Shown piece after piece: positions 1-8,470 of a stretch of DNA of 64,000 nucleotides; positions within the stretch are counted from its first letter, which is position 1; each line of letters begins with the position of its first letter. Source of the stretch: an uncultured bacterium (GTDB lineage: Bacteria; Cyanobacteriota; Vampirovibrionia; Gastranaerophilales; Gastranaerophilaceae). The notes beneath the pieces were generated by a model. That model saw only the letters and a program-made list of their open reading frames with translations, was not told the origin of the DNA and ran no database searches. Location of the stretch: NCBI GenBank assembly GCA_902801985.1, contig CADCKD010000002.1, positions 124,001 through 188,000 on the forward strand, written 5' to 3'. Both the position numbers and the translations under genes were made by a program.

Positions 1-183
1 CCTTTAACTTCACAAATTATTTTAATTATTGATGAATATTTTGCCTTGATAGAAGCTCGCCCATATCGTGCAAAAATGTCTTCTAAAGATGCACTGAACG
101 TTATTCATGCAGAGGGCAACAAAAAATGGAACATGACTCTTGTTAATGAATTTATATCCTTAATTGAGCATGATATAGTTTAA
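1..183 (+). CDS. C-terminal end of an HD-GYP domain protein (partial)
   Basis: An open frame enters from the left edge and ends with TAA at 181-183, giving the last 60 residues of a protein. The segment DEYFALIEARPYRAKMS followed by ALNVIHAEGNKKWN matches the end of HD-GYP domains, where the D-x-Y-x-A-L...RPYR stretch lies just after the GYP motif and a helix leads to the C-terminus. HD-GYP proteins hydrolyse cyclic di-GMP; the catalytic part is outside the window, so activity cannot be judged. thiL starts 5 nt downstream, so the two are probably cotranscribed. Confidence 0.7.
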   Translation, partial: PLTSQIILIIDEYFALIEARPYRAKMSSKDALNVIHAEGNKKWNMTLVNEFISLIEHDIV

Positions 184-188
184 TTATT

Positions 189-1097
189 ATGAAAGAAAAA
201 GAATTTATATCGACAATAAAACAGATTTTGGGTTCTGAATATATTGGAGATGATTGTGCTTATTTGAAAGATTTGGGTATAGTTATTACTCAAGACAGTT
301 TAGTTGAAGGGGTACATTTTAAAAAAAATTTGATAACACCATATCAGCTTGGTTATAAATCTGTTATGGTAAATATTTCTGATGTTTCGGCATCCGGAGC
401 AAAACCTGCATACTTAACTATATCAATATCTTTACCTTCTAATATTGAAACAGATTTTATTGAGCAGTTTTATCTTGGCTGTCAAAAAGCCTGCAATAAT
501 GATGTAAAAATCGTTGGCGGTGATATTACGTCTGCTGATAAAATTTATATCTCAGTTTGCGCAATAGGGACAACAGAAAACAGAAATATATCCTCAAGAA
601 AAAGCGCTAAAATTGGACAAAAAGTAATTGTTTCAGGAATACACGGTTCAAGCGGAGCGGGTTTAAAATTACTTCTAAGCGGCAAAAAAGAACCTGAAAA
701 ATTCATTAAATCTCATCTTGAACCACAAGCACAAACAGAATTTGGGAAATACTTGGGAGAAAACGTTAAAGAATTATATGCTGCGATGGACACATCAGAC
801 GGCTTAATGGATGCACTATCAACAATAGCAAATGAAAGCGGAGTTCTTTTGGACATAGATTTTGAAAAAATCCCTTATGATAAAGAGATAACACAATTCC
901 AAAATTGGCAAGATTTAATATTGTTTGGCGGAGAAGATTATCAAATCGTTGCAACAGTTCCGCAAGATATCAATATCGGTACAACAATCGGAGAAGTTAA
1001 ACAAGGACTCGGAGTTAATTTAAAAATAAACAATAATTACATTTTTTACGACAAACAAATGGTAGAAAAATCCATTTATAATCACTTTAGCAATTAG
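189..1097 (+). CDS. thiL: Thiamine-monophosphate kinase ThiL
   Basis: Phosphorylates thiamine monophosphate with ATP to give thiamine diphosphate in the cytoplasm. The 302-residue protein has the family order: GDDCA near residue 20, DSLVEGVHF near 37, a GGD at about 110 and a C-terminal FGGEDYQIV. These are the acidic Mg-ATP-binding motifs of the AIR-synthase/ThiL fold. Length is slightly below the usual 310-330. There is no Shine-Dalgarno before the ATG, but the upstream HD-GYP gene stops 5 nt away, so translation is probably coupled. Its end overlaps the convergent panE gene by 4 nt. No TPP riboswitch is seen. Confidence 0.93.
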   Translation: MKEKEFISTIKQILGSEYIGDDCAYLKDLGIVITQDSLVEGVHFKKNLITPYQLGYKSVMVNISDVSASGAKPAYLTISISLPSNIETDFIEQFYLGCQKACNNDVKIVGGDITSADKIYISVCAIGTTENRNISSRKSAKIGQKVIVSGIHGSSGAGLKLLLSGKKEPEKFIKSHLEPQAQTEFGKYLGENVKELYAAMDTSDGLMDALSTIANESGVLLDIDFEKIPYDKEITQFQNWQDLILFGGEDYQIVATVPQDINIGTTIGEVKQGLGVNLKINNNYIFYDKQMVEKSIYNHFSN

Positions 1098-2014
1098 TAA
1101 TTCTGATGAATAACTTCAATCATTTCTTTTAACACTTGATTATACGGTGTTTGAATATTATATTTTTTGCCAAATTCAATCATTGCGCCGGCAAACATAT
1201 CAACTTCCGTTTTTCTTTTTGCCTCAACATCTTGAAGCATTGATGTTTTCCCCTCAGGAATCATTTTGTCAAACGCACATAATGCTTCATCTATCATCGT
1301 TTCAGTATTATTGACTCCTGCTGCTTTTGCAACATATTGAACTTCTTTCATAATATTTGTAAAAAATTGTCTAAAAGTTTTATTCTTCTGCATCTGACCA
1401 AAAGTCATCCCCAAAATTGCAGATGGCTGATTAGAACCGACATTCAGCATATACTTTAGCCACAGGGCTCTATACATATCTTCAGGAATATTATAAGAAA
1501 TTCCAACCCTGTCAAAATAATTTTTTACAAGCTCTATATTCTTCTTGTCATTGTCATTATTAAATCTTGCGCCAAAAACAATATCTCCAATTCCGTCAAA
1601 AACAATATTATTGCCTTTTCTCATTGCACTATGGCCGATAAAATACGATAACAATAAGTGCTCCCAGCCATATTCTGCGGCAATCATTTCTTCACTCGTA
1701 ACACCATTTAAGAGTGAAAGAATAATAGTATCTTCTTTTACAAAATTTTTGATATTTTTAATCGCTTCGCAAAGTCCGTCATATTTTGTTGCAATAATTA
1801 TCAAATCTGCTTTATAATCAGTGTTTTCGGGCAAAATATAATTTAATTCTAAGATTTTGCCGTTGAAAACCTTTGGATTTTTTAAATATTTCTCATACCT
1901 TGTTTTATCAACAAGAACACGCAAATTTGGGCTATCAAAATTATTTATCTTATTTGCATAGATTGAACCGACAGCCCCGATTCCGCATATCAAAATTTTT
2001 TCAATTACTTCCAT
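1094..2014 (-). CDS. panE: 2-dehydropantoate 2-reductase (ketopantoate reductase)
   Basis: Reduces ketopantoate to pantoate with NADPH in pantothenate and CoA synthesis. The N-terminal Rossmann motif CGIGAVGS lies at residues 10-17, followed by an NAD-type beta-alpha-beta fold and the all-helical ApbA/PanE C-terminal domain with a conserved KYMLNVGSNQ segment. I start at the ATG at 2014 (306 aa). An upstream ATG would add 26 unrelated Cys/Lys-rich residues and would lie upstream of the promoter. A promoter ends 7 nt before the chosen ATG and no ribosome-binding site is seen, so the mRNA looks leaderless. Confidence 0.9.
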   Translation of the reverse strand: MEVIEKILICGIGAVGSIYANKINNFDSPNLRVLVDKTRYEKYLKNPKVFNGKILELNYILPENTDYKADLIIIATKYDGLCEAIKNIKNFVKEDTIILSLLNGVTSEEMIAAEYGWEHLLLSYFIGHSAMRKGNNIVFDGIGDIVFGARFNNDNDKKNIELVKNYFDRVGISYNIPEDMYRALWLKYMLNVGSNQPSAILGMTFGQMQKNKTFRQFFTNIMKEVQYVAKAAGVNNTETMIDEALCAFDKMIPEGKTSMLQDVEAKRKTEVDMFAGAMIEFGKKYNIQTPYNQVLKEMIEVIHQNY

Positions 2015-2021
2015 AATATTA

Positions 2022-2050
2022 ATTTTATCACTACAAAAATTTATTGTTAA
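2022..2050 (-). promoter_or_regulatory. Promoter of panE, leaderless type
   Basis: On the minus strand TTAACA (2045-2050) and TAAAAT (2022-2027) are separated by 17 nt, a good sigma-70 arrangement. The -10 box ends 7 nt before the panE ATG at 2014, so transcription should start at or next to the A of the start codon. Confidence 0.5.
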
Positions 2051-2148
2051 AAAACGTTTACAAATGTTTAATTTAGCGCAAATTCCCCTCAAAAAAATAC
2101 TTTATATATACATAGTTGTAGTGTAGAAAATTTTAGTGTGGCTAAGTA

Positions 2149-2913
2149 GTGGGAATTCTATTCAATCTAAACCAATACGCCATTGGTTTGAACCCTATTT
2201 CAAAACTAAATAATCAAAAAAGAGTAACTTTCACAAGTAATCAAAATGGTGACAGTTTTCAGATTACTTCGCCTGAACGCTTATTTAATGAAAATGCAAT
2301 TCATAATATGATTGCAAACAACACTGAGCTGAAAAAATTATTAGCCGAAAATAAGCTTCCTGTAAAATTAAATATGAAAGAACTTCAAGAACTTAAAAAC
2401 GGACACTGCAAAGATACTCAAGAAATTGCCGCAAAAATATCAAAAAATTTACCCGTAGCTTTACGTGATGAAGTTAATATAAAAGCATTAAAAGAAGGGG
2501 CTTTATTACACGATTTTGGGAAAGTTCTTATTCCGCCTGAAATTTTGAATAAAAACGGTAAACTTACAGAAGAAGAACACAAGATTATGAAATTACATTC
2601 AGATATTGGCTACAACTTGTTAAAAAATACCGTACAAGACCCTGAAGTACTGGCTCTTGTTAGATATCACCACGCAAATAAAATTAATCCGGATAATTTT
2701 GTTCCCGATATCAATTTGCAAATTTTGAACCTTGCGGATAAATTTTCTGCATTAACAGAAAACAGAGTTTATAAAAAAGCATTTACACCGCAGCAGGCAT
2801 TGACTATCATTTATAGAGATGTACAAAAAGGCGATGTACACCCATTCTTATATAATGCATTGGCTAAAACAGTTAATGAGACTACAATTCAGGGAAATGT
2901 TAATATTTCTTAA
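2149..2913 (+). CDS. HD-domain (HD-GYP-like) protein
   Basis: A 254-residue protein with an HD phosphohydrolase core: LLHDFGK near residue 120, the helix LTEEEHKIMKLHSDIGYNLL, and RYHHAN near 180. In HD-GYP enzymes the second His pair is followed by a D-G-x-G-Y-P loop; here the loop is replaced by KINPDNFVPD, so it is either a degenerate HD-GYP or another HD enzyme, and I would not assign c-di-GMP hydrolysis. The N-terminus carries KRVTFTSNQN, a short motif of the kind seen in other proteins of this window that I do not recognise. The start is a GTG without a clear ribosome-binding site, so the N-terminus is uncertain. Confidence 0.7.
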   Translation: MGILFNLNQYAIGLNPISKLNNQKRVTFTSNQNGDSFQITSPERLFNENAIHNMIANNTELKKLLAENKLPVKLNMKELQELKNGHCKDTQEIAAKISKNLPVALRDEVNIKALKEGALLHDFGKVLIPPEILNKNGKLTEEEHKIMKLHSDIGYNLLKNTVQDPEVLALVRYHHANKINPDNFVPDINLQILNLADKFSALTENRVYKKAFTPQQALTIIYRDVQKGDVHPFLYNALAKTVNETTIQGNVNIS

Positions 2914-3041
2914 TATATATACAAAATATAGCAATTTTTTATAAGAAAAATTCTTTATATATATGTAAGGGATATTAAAGAAACAACAACACGGGAAAAA
3001 CAAAAAAGTCATTAAATAATATGACGCGAATGATTCTAGAC

Positions 3042-3095
3042 AGGGGAAAATAAAGAATCAGGGGAAAAGAAAATTTTAGGGGAAAAAGACACATA
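3042..3095 (+). repeat. Three 18-nt tandem repeats with AGGGGAAAA heads
   Basis: AGGGGAAAA begins at 3042, 3060 and 3078, an exact 18-nt spacing, with diverged tails. If read in frame each head gives Arg-Gly-Lys, but there is no good reading frame with a start through all three, so I treat it as a nucleic-acid repeat. Confidence 0.6.
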
Positions 3096-3126
3096 ATCGA
3101 ATCATCCATCATAATCAATCTTCTTG

Positions 3127-3155
3127 GGCATTGAGTTAGTTTTCAATGCCTTTTT
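3127..3155 (+). terminator. Rho-independent terminator upstream of pgi
   Basis: GGCATTGA (3127-3134) pairs perfectly with TCAATGCC (3143-3150) across an 8-nt loop and is followed by a run of T. It ends transcription from the HD gene or the candidate small RNA before pgi. Confidence 0.7.
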
Positions 3156-3238
3156 ATTTGTTTATATTTCGCCCTTTTTTGTATATTTGTAGTATTATAT
3201 TGTATGTAAAACGTAGTGCTACAAAAGAAAGGACGAAT

Positions 3239-4540
3239 ATGTTGACAAAAAGTTCAAGTTTAACAACAAGTTTTTGGGGAGTAGATTTTAGCAAATATAC
3301 TTCTAGAGTTTCTGAATTTGTCAGTGAATTTTCATCACGCGCAAATAAACAGGGACAATTTCTAAATTGGGTAAATTTACCGTCAGAACAAGCAAAAAGA
3401 GTAGATGAAATTTATTCTTTAGCATCTCAACTTATGAATGCAACAGGTGCAAAAACACTTAGTATTCTTGGCATTGGCGGTTCAAAACACACAGTAGAAC
3501 ACATGTTATCAATCAACGGTTTAAATATCAGCCGCAGCGATATCGAATTTTACTCAGATATTGATTCTTCAAGCTGGGAAAGATTTATGTACAGATTAGG
3601 TCATGATGTTACAAAATCTAATTACCTAATCGCTTCAAAATCAGGTTCTACATTTGAAACAAAAGACGGAATGCTCAGAGTTTGGTGCATGCTAATTGAT
3701 GCATACAAATCTCAAGGTAAATCTGAAGAAGAAGCAAAAATTTGTGCAAATAAACACTTTATTGCTGTAACTGACGGCAACGCAGAAAAATCTGAACTTC
3801 GCAGAACATCAAATGAAAACGGATGGCTTGGTGATTTATATATTCACGATGATGTGGGTGGAAGATTTAGCGCGTTTGATGATCATGCATTATTTGCACT
3901 CGCTTATGCAGGAATGAAAAAAGACGATATGATTACTATGTTGAATGCTGCTCAAAGCGTTTCATCAGAAGCATTATCAACTGATTGGGATATCAATGAT
4001 GCACTAAAAGAAGGTATTTTCTGGGCAGATGCAAAAGCTAACGGCATTGAAGCTTCTGTTCACCAATATATGGGTTCTATTTTTGAAAATACTGTATATT
4101 GGCATGCACAAATGCAAAATGAATCCGTTAAAGATACTCTAAAACAGGTTGCAAAAGTTCCTGATGCTATGCACCATAGTGCTGAAGCTCACTTTAACCC
4201 TGCAAATAAACTTGTATTTGCATTGACAGTTCCTGTAGATAAAGGTGTATGCAGAGAAAATTCTGAAAGCTACATTGATGCTTTAACAAAATCATACTCT
4301 GTTACAGGAAACTTCTTCTTAGAAAGAGTTGAAACTCAAGGTATGGGATTAACACCAGAAGCTGCAGGAAGATTAACTCAATTGAGAGCTTTCGCAACAG
4401 TATATCAAGAAATTGTTTCAACAATTATGAGCGGTAAATCATTCCCTGAAGTTCTTGATTCAGTGCTTCAACCACACGTTGAATTCTACAAAAAGAACCT
4501 TAAAGGCGGAGTTGTTGTTCCCGGAAGAATTTCAATGTAG
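3239..4540 (+). CDS. pgi: Glucose-6-phosphate isomerase
   Basis: Interconverts glucose 6-phosphate and fructose 6-phosphate. PGI hallmarks are present: LGIGGSKHT for phosphate binding, the signature ASKSGSTFETK, VGGRFSAFD, and NESVKD where the family has its catalytic Glu. The ATG at 3239 follows a good AAAGAAAGGACG ribosome-binding site; an upstream in-frame extension would add a hydrophobic stretch that runs back through the terminator, so it is rejected. At 433 residues it is about 100 shorter than classical PGIs, and the catalytic His context (MHHSAEAHF) is unusual, so it is a divergent branch. It sits on its own between a terminator and a repeat array. Confidence 0.88.
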   Translation: MLTKSSSLTTSFWGVDFSKYTSRVSEFVSEFSSRANKQGQFLNWVNLPSEQAKRVDEIYSLASQLMNATGAKTLSILGIGGSKHTVEHMLSINGLNISRSDIEFYSDIDSSSWERFMYRLGHDVTKSNYLIASKSGSTFETKDGMLRVWCMLIDAYKSQGKSEEEAKICANKHFIAVTDGNAEKSELRRTSNENGWLGDLYIHDDVGGRFSAFDDHALFALAYAGMKKDDMITMLNAAQSVSSEALSTDWDINDALKEGIFWADAKANGIEASVHQYMGSIFENTVYWHAQMQNESVKDTLKQVAKVPDAMHHSAEAHFNPANKLVFALTVPVDKGVCRENSESYIDALTKSYSVTGNFFLERVETQGMGLTPEAAGRLTQLRAFATVYQEIVSTIMSGKSFPEVLDSVLQPHVEFYKKNLKGGVVVPGRISM

Positions 4541-4546
4541 GGGTAA

Positions 4547-4603
4547 ATGATGCTATCATTGGTTGCATCATACTACACAATACCTACGCAAATGCAGGGG
4601 TAA
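4547..4603 (+). CDS. Micro-ORF 1 in the post-pgi repeat (18 aa)
   Basis: ATG at 4547 to TAA at 4601-4603 encodes MMLSLVASYYTIPTQMQG. It starts 6 nt after the pgi stop, with the purine run AGGGG just ahead as a possible ribosome-binding site. The second unit encodes a near copy in its own frame. The peptide is hydrophobic with two adjacent tyrosines. It matches no small-protein family that I know, and translation is unproved. Confidence 0.35.
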   Translation: MMLSLVASYYTIPTQMQG

Positions 4604-4607
4604 ATGT

Positions 4608-4661
4608 ATGTTAGCACTGGTTGCATCATACTACACAATATCTACGCAGATATTAGGGTAA
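4608..4661 (+). CDS. Micro-ORF 2 in the post-pgi repeat (17 aa)
   Basis: ATG at 4608 to TAA at 4659-4661 encodes MLALVASYYTISTQILG, sharing the core LVASYYTI and TQ with micro-ORF 1. Of the base differences between the aligned frames, TTG/CTG (Leu) and CAA/CAG (Gln) are silent, while others change the residue. The frame is restored although the distance from the unit head to the ATG differs, which favours a coding role over a passive repeat. AGGGG (4596-4600) lies 7 nt upstream. An overlapping ATG at 4604 opens a different frame. Confidence 0.35.
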   Translation: MLALVASYYTISTQILG

Positions 4662-4674
4662 ATATAATTAACAA

Positions 4675-4710
4675 AAAATACGGATAACTCAAAAATTATC
4701 CGTATTTTTT
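4675..4710. terminator. Bidirectional terminator between pgi and the methyltransferase
   Basis: AAAATACGGATAA (4675-4687) pairs perfectly with TTATCCGTATTTT (4696-4708) around an 8-nt loop, with T runs on both strands. It can end the pgi/micro-ORF transcript and the opposing grpE-dnaJ operon. Confidence 0.85.
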
Positions 4711-5285
4711 TATCTCAACTTTTTACCCAGTGATAATCCTGCAGGCAAAGGAAGAACAACATTCTCATAATTAGGATTTTTATCTATATCTTCCAAAAAT
4801 GTTTGCACCTTTGGCGCATGGGAAATCACATTATCACAAGCAATATAACCACCCTTGACCAAATGAGGATCTATTAGATGGAAAAAATCTATATATTGTC
4901 TTTTGTTAGCATCTACAAAAGCAAATTCCACTTTGTAATCCTCAGGCAAATACTCTAAAACAGTCGCAGCATCTCCTTGTTTGATTGTTATAACATCAGA
5001 CACACCGCATTTTTCAAAATTATCTTTTGCAAGAACAATTCTTTTATCATAAAACTCAATCGTTGTAAGATGACCGCCTGTTTTTTTTAATGCTTTCCCA
5101 AGCCAAATCCCTGAGTATCCGTTAGAAGTTCCGACTTCTATAACGTTTTTAATCCCGCCATCAACAATGAAATTATACATAAACTCAGCCGTCACACGAG
5201 AAATATTCCAAAAATCTTTCTGTGTTTTTTCAAGTTCTTTTAATGTATTTTGAGTTGTTATATCAAATGTGTCAATAATATTCAT
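4710..5285 (-). CDS. Class I SAM-dependent O-methyltransferase
   Basis: A 191-residue protein of the caffeoyl-CoA/catechol O-methyltransferase-like family (COG4122). SAM-binding motif I reads VIEVGTSNGYSGIWL near residue 48, the acidic end of strand 2 is TTIEF, and FAFVDANKRQY supplies the metal/substrate Asp. Substrate unknown; bacterial members act on small phenolics or on tRNA wobble uridine (TrmR), and I cannot choose. It begins 2 nt after the stop of the beta-propeller gene and is the last gene of the grpE operon. Confidence 0.82.
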   Translation of the reverse strand: MNIIDTFDITTQNTLKELEKTQKDFWNISRVTAEFMYNFIVDGGIKNVIEVGTSNGYSGIWLGKALKKTGGHLTTIEFYDKRIVLAKDNFEKCGVSDVITIKQGDAATVLEYLPEDYKVEFAFVDANKRQYIDFFHLIDPHLVKGGYIACDNVISHAPKVQTFLEDIDKNPNYENVVLPLPAGLSLGKKLR

Positions 5286-5287
5286 AT

Positions 5288-6703
5288 TTATTTAATTGTT
5301 TTCACCTTATCTAAAACGACAATCGTTCTGACGGGCACATCAAGCGGGCTGGTTTTTACAATATCTTTATACTCTGTATCCACAACAGAATACATGCCTG
5401 AACGCGCGTTTGTAATCATCACCATTGATGTATCATCAATCGGCGTAATATTTGTCGCAAAAGAGTTTGTATTCAAATACAATTTATCTGTTATAACATC
5501 ATCAACTGTGTCCAAAACCTCTAATATATTATCTTGGGCACCTAAGATATATAATTCATTCCCTTTTACATACAAATCAACCGGTTTTTCACAAACTTCA
5601 AGTTCTTTGACAAGCTCCAAAGTTTCATAATCAACTATGGCAAGTCTGTTCTTTGTACGGCTAACTACATAAATTTTGCCGTTAACATAAGCAATTTCTG
5701 AAATATTTGGGAACATTCCTATATTTTTTAATTTATAATTGTTATCCAATTCTATCGCCCAAATATCATTTTTATTTCTATCTACGTAAAAAATCTTTGT
5801 TCCATCTTCACTTAAAGATAATTTTTCACATAATCCGTTGATTTTTAATTTTCTTTTCAAAGTCATTGTTTCAAGACTGAACACATAAATACTTGAATCA
5901 GACCCTGAAGAAATATATGCAACTTTATTAGCTTTATCCATAACAATTTGTTCAGGAGTAGTATCAAAATTTATCTTTTTAATAACTTTTTCATCCATTA
6001 AGGAAATAATATTCATTATTGTTGAATCAAAATAAGTTACAAGTAAAAATTTGCCATCGTAACCTTTCATATCGTTAATAACACCATCTTGCTCCAAAGC
6101 AAAATCCGCTATTTTAGTATCAGAACCAACAACCTGAATATTTTTATTAATTCCTGATGCTATATAAAAACTTTTATTATTTAACTGTTCAACAGGAACT
6201 GTATCTCCGGCTTTTCTTGCTTTCGGATTTACAATTCTCAAACCTGTTTCTTCTGTCATTCCAACATCAATATCACCAATTATACCTTTTAAACTCTCAG
6301 GGAAAACAAGTCCTTTTGGCAGCATTATATCCTGAGGCAGCAATCCTGACTGAAGTTCTTCGGGAGGGTTTACCATATTCAATACTGTTTTTCTGCCATT
6401 TGTATTGATAACTTTTAACAGCGTATATTTGTTATTCAAAATTATCATATCAGGTTTTTGTGCTAATGTTTGACCTTTTGGATATGTTGATTTTATTTCA
6501 ACACTTGCAACCTTTTCATCTTTTGAAGGAAAAACAGGTAAATACATCGTATTATCCGGAAGTATTATTGCTCCGTCAAACCTGAAATTAGTCTCCGGAA
6601 ATGATTTGTTAATAAAATCTTGAATATCTTTTGGAACCTCCACTGCCAATGCCGCAGAGCAAGTTAATAAACACATACATAAAGCAAGTAATAATTTTTT
6701 CAT
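5288..6703 (-). CDS. Secreted beta-propeller (YVTN/YncE-like) protein
   Basis: A 471-residue protein with a signal peptide (MKKLLLALCMCLLTCSAALA), so it is probably periplasmic. Residues 180-460 contain successive blade-like units such as VAYISSGSDSSIYVFSLET and KIYVVSRTKNRLAIVDYET, typical of 40-residue propeller repeats. The first 170 residues look like a separate domain that I do not recognise. No catalytic motif is visible; family members bind partners or act as lactonases. It starts 1 nt after dnaJ stops, an unexpected place for an exported protein. Confidence 0.7.
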   Translation of the reverse strand: MKKLLLALCMCLLTCSAALAVEVPKDIQDFINKSFPETNFRFDGAIILPDNTMYLPVFPSKDEKVASVEIKSTYPKGQTLAQKPDMIILNNKYTLLKVINTNGRKTVLNMVNPPEELQSGLLPQDIMLPKGLVFPESLKGIIGDIDVGMTEETGLRIVNPKARKAGDTVPVEQLNNKSFYIASGINKNIQVVGSDTKIADFALEQDGVINDMKGYDGKFLLVTYFDSTIMNIISLMDEKVIKKINFDTTPEQIVMDKANKVAYISSGSDSSIYVFSLETMTLKRKLKINGLCEKLSLSEDGTKIFYVDRNKNDIWAIELDNNYKLKNIGMFPNISEIAYVNGKIYVVSRTKNRLAIVDYETLELVKELEVCEKPVDLYVKGNELYILGAQDNILEVLDTVDDVITDKLYLNTNSFATNITPIDDTSMVMITNARSGMYSVVDTEYKDIVKTSPLDVPVRTIVVLDKVKTIK

Positions 6704-6704
6704 A

Positions 6705-7835
6705 CTACTTAAAAACTCCTTTTACTTTTGACATAATTGATTTTTGTTCTTGGGCTTTTTTTCCTGTTTGCAATTCATATAATTGCTCATAAAGCCCTCT
6801 TTCTTCTTCACTAAGATGTTTTGGTATTTTCACTTTTAATATTACTATATGATCCCCTCTTTGTGAAGGTCTGGATATTACAGGAATCCCTGCACCCTTA
6901 ACTTTTATTATACTATCGTGCTGAGCCCCTGATGGAATTTGTATTTCTTTTTCCCCGTCAACCGTTTTTATAGTAACATTATCACCCATTACTGCTTGAG
7001 CTGGAGAAATTTCAAGTTCTGTAAATACATTTATTCCGTCACGCTTAAAATACTTTGAAGGCTCTACATAAATTACAACAAATAAATCTCCGCTAGGCCC
7101 GCCATTAATACCGCAATCACCTTCACCGGCAACACGCATTTTAGACATATTATCAACACCCGCAGGAATTTTTATATCAATCTTTCTTTCTTTGCTTACA
7201 AAACCATGACCTTGGCATGTTTGACATGGATTTTCTATAACTTGACCGCTGCCATGACAATGAGGACAAGTTGTTATTTGAGCAAAATTACCCAAAGGAG
7301 TTCTTGTAACATTTTTAACTTGACCTGAACCCTGACAATGAGGGCAAGTTTTTTTAGATGTACCTTTTTGGGCACCTGTACCTTTACAATCAGGACAAAT
7401 TTCCGAATGCTCAAATTTTATTTCTTTATTAACCCCAAATACAGCTTCTTCAAAGGATATTTTTATATCGTATCTTAAGTCATCACCACGCTGTGGAGCA
7501 TTTGGGTCTACACCTCCGCCGAAACCAAAGCCGCCAAAACCGCCAAAAAAGGATTCAAATATATCATTCAAATCACCAAAACCACCGGCAAATGGCCCAC
7601 CTGTATCATAACCCGCATTCTTTAAACCATCTTCACCATATCTATCATAAGTTGCGCGCTTGTTATCATCAGATAAAGTTTCATAAGCTTTTCCAAGCTC
7701 TTTAAATCTTTCTTCCGCATCCGGAGCTTTATTTACATCAGGATGAAGCTCCCTCGCTTTTTTACGGAACGCTGATTTTATTTCGTCTTTTGAGGCATCT
7801 TTTGACACCCCCAATATTTCATAATAATCTGCCAT
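6705..7835 (-). CDS. dnaJ: Chaperone protein DnaJ
   Basis: Hsp40 co-chaperone that delivers unfolded proteins to DnaK and stimulates its ATPase. The J domain occupies residues 4-66 with HPD at 31-33, followed by a Gly/Phe-rich linker, four zinc repeats ([32 protein letters not shown]) and the C-terminal substrate-binding domains. Length 376 is standard for a full-size DnaJ. It lies 39 nt downstream of grpE in the same operon; dnaK itself is not in this window. Confidence 0.97.
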   Translation of the reverse strand: MADYYEILGVSKDASKDEIKSAFRKKARELHPDVNKAPDAEERFKELGKAYETLSDDNKRATYDRYGEDGLKNAGYDTGGPFAGGFGDLNDIFESFFGGFGGFGFGGGVDPNAPQRGDDLRYDIKISFEEAVFGVNKEIKFEHSEICPDCKGTGAQKGTSKKTCPHCQGSGQVKNVTRTPLGNFAQITTCPHCHGSGQVIENPCQTCQGHGFVSKERKIDIKIPAGVDNMSKMRVAGEGDCGINGGPSGDLFVVIYVEPSKYFKRDGINVFTELEISPAQAVMGDNVTIKTVDGEKEIQIPSGAQHDSIIKVKGAGIPVISRPSQRGDHIVILKVKIPKHLSEEERGLYEQLYELQTGKKAQEQKSIMSKVKGVFK

Positions 7836-7874
7836 TACTTTTTTATACTTTCCCTAATACTATTTATACTACAA

Positions 7875-8450
7875 CTATTGTGCAGCAGCAACATTTACCA
7901 TTGTCGGTCTTAATACTTTGTCACCCATTTTATAGCCCTTTCTAAGTTCAGCTATAACAGTATGTTCCGGATGTTCTGATGTTGGGGTTTGCATTACCGC
8001 TTCGTGAAAATTAGGGTCAAATTCTTCGCCAACAGCCTTTATTTCTTCCAAGCCCAAAGAAGATAATGTATCAAAAACTTGCTTTTGAATTAAATTAAAA
8101 CTTTCTTTTACTTTTTCGCAGTCATCAACATTTTCTAATGCTTTATTAGCACGTTCAAAATTATCAAGAACTTCAATCAACTTTGTTAGAGCATTTTCTG
8201 TACCAAATTTTAAAAGGCTTTCTTTTTCTTGTTCTTGACGTTTTCTGAAATTATCAAAATCCGCCGCAAGTCTGACATATTGCTGGTTTAAAGCATCAAA
8301 TTTCTTTTGAAGTTCATTATCTGTATTTTGTGATTCTTCTTTTATTTCTTCTTTATTTTCCTGAGATTCTTGCGAATTTTCTTCTTCAACATTTGCTTCT
8401 TCTTTTACAATATCCTCATTAGAAAAAGGATTGGAATTTTTATTTGACAT
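7875..8450 (-). CDS. grpE: Nucleotide exchange factor GrpE
   Basis: Promotes ADP release from DnaK. The 191-residue protein has an acidic, Glu/Asn-rich N-terminus (residues 1-45), a long coiled coil, the family block FDNFRKRQ near residue 66 and the beta-domain end KGYKMGDKVLRPTMVNVA. The start follows GAGGGGAT. It is the first gene of the grpE-dnaJ-propeller-methyltransferase unit and has a clear promoter. I see no CIRCE inverted repeat (TTAGCACTC-N9-GAGTGCTAA) upstream, so HrcA control is not indicated. Confidence 0.95.
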   Translation of the reverse strand: MSNKNSNPFSNEDIVKEEANVEEENSQESQENKEEIKEESQNTDNELQKKFDALNQQYVRLAADFDNFRKRQEQEKESLLKFGTENALTKLIEVLDNFERANKALENVDDCEKVKESFNLIQKQVFDTLSSLGLEEIKAVGEEFDPNFHEAVMQTPTSEHPEHTVIAELRKGYKMGDKVLRPTMVNVAAAQ

Positions 8451-8470
8451 AAATTTATCCCCTCTGCTAC

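Larger units (their letters stand above)
2985..3155 (+). ncRNA. Candidate small RNA or long leader upstream of pgi
   Basis: The 325 nt between the HD gene and pgi have no convincing gene. They hold four purine boxes of the form GGGAAAA or GGGGAAAA (first at about 2993, then 3042, 3060 and 3078), a segment ATGATTC near 3030 that can pair with either AGAATCA (3053-3059) or GAATCAT (about 3100-3106), and a terminator hairpin at the end. This looks like a transcribed, folded RNA with exposed purine boxes. It matches no RNA family that I recognise. A regulatory role, for example capturing a GGA-binding protein such as CsrA, is only a guess. Confidence 0.3.
4539..4669 (+). repeat. Tandem direct repeat of about 57-59 bp after pgi
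   Basis: Units start with AGGGGTAAAT at 4539 and 4596, and a third, truncated head AGGGTAAAT begins at 4655. The two full units share the block GGTTGCATCATACTACACAA without change and differ at a few scattered positions. The array begins in the pgi stop codon and ends just before a terminator. Each full unit carries a short open frame. Confidence 0.85.
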
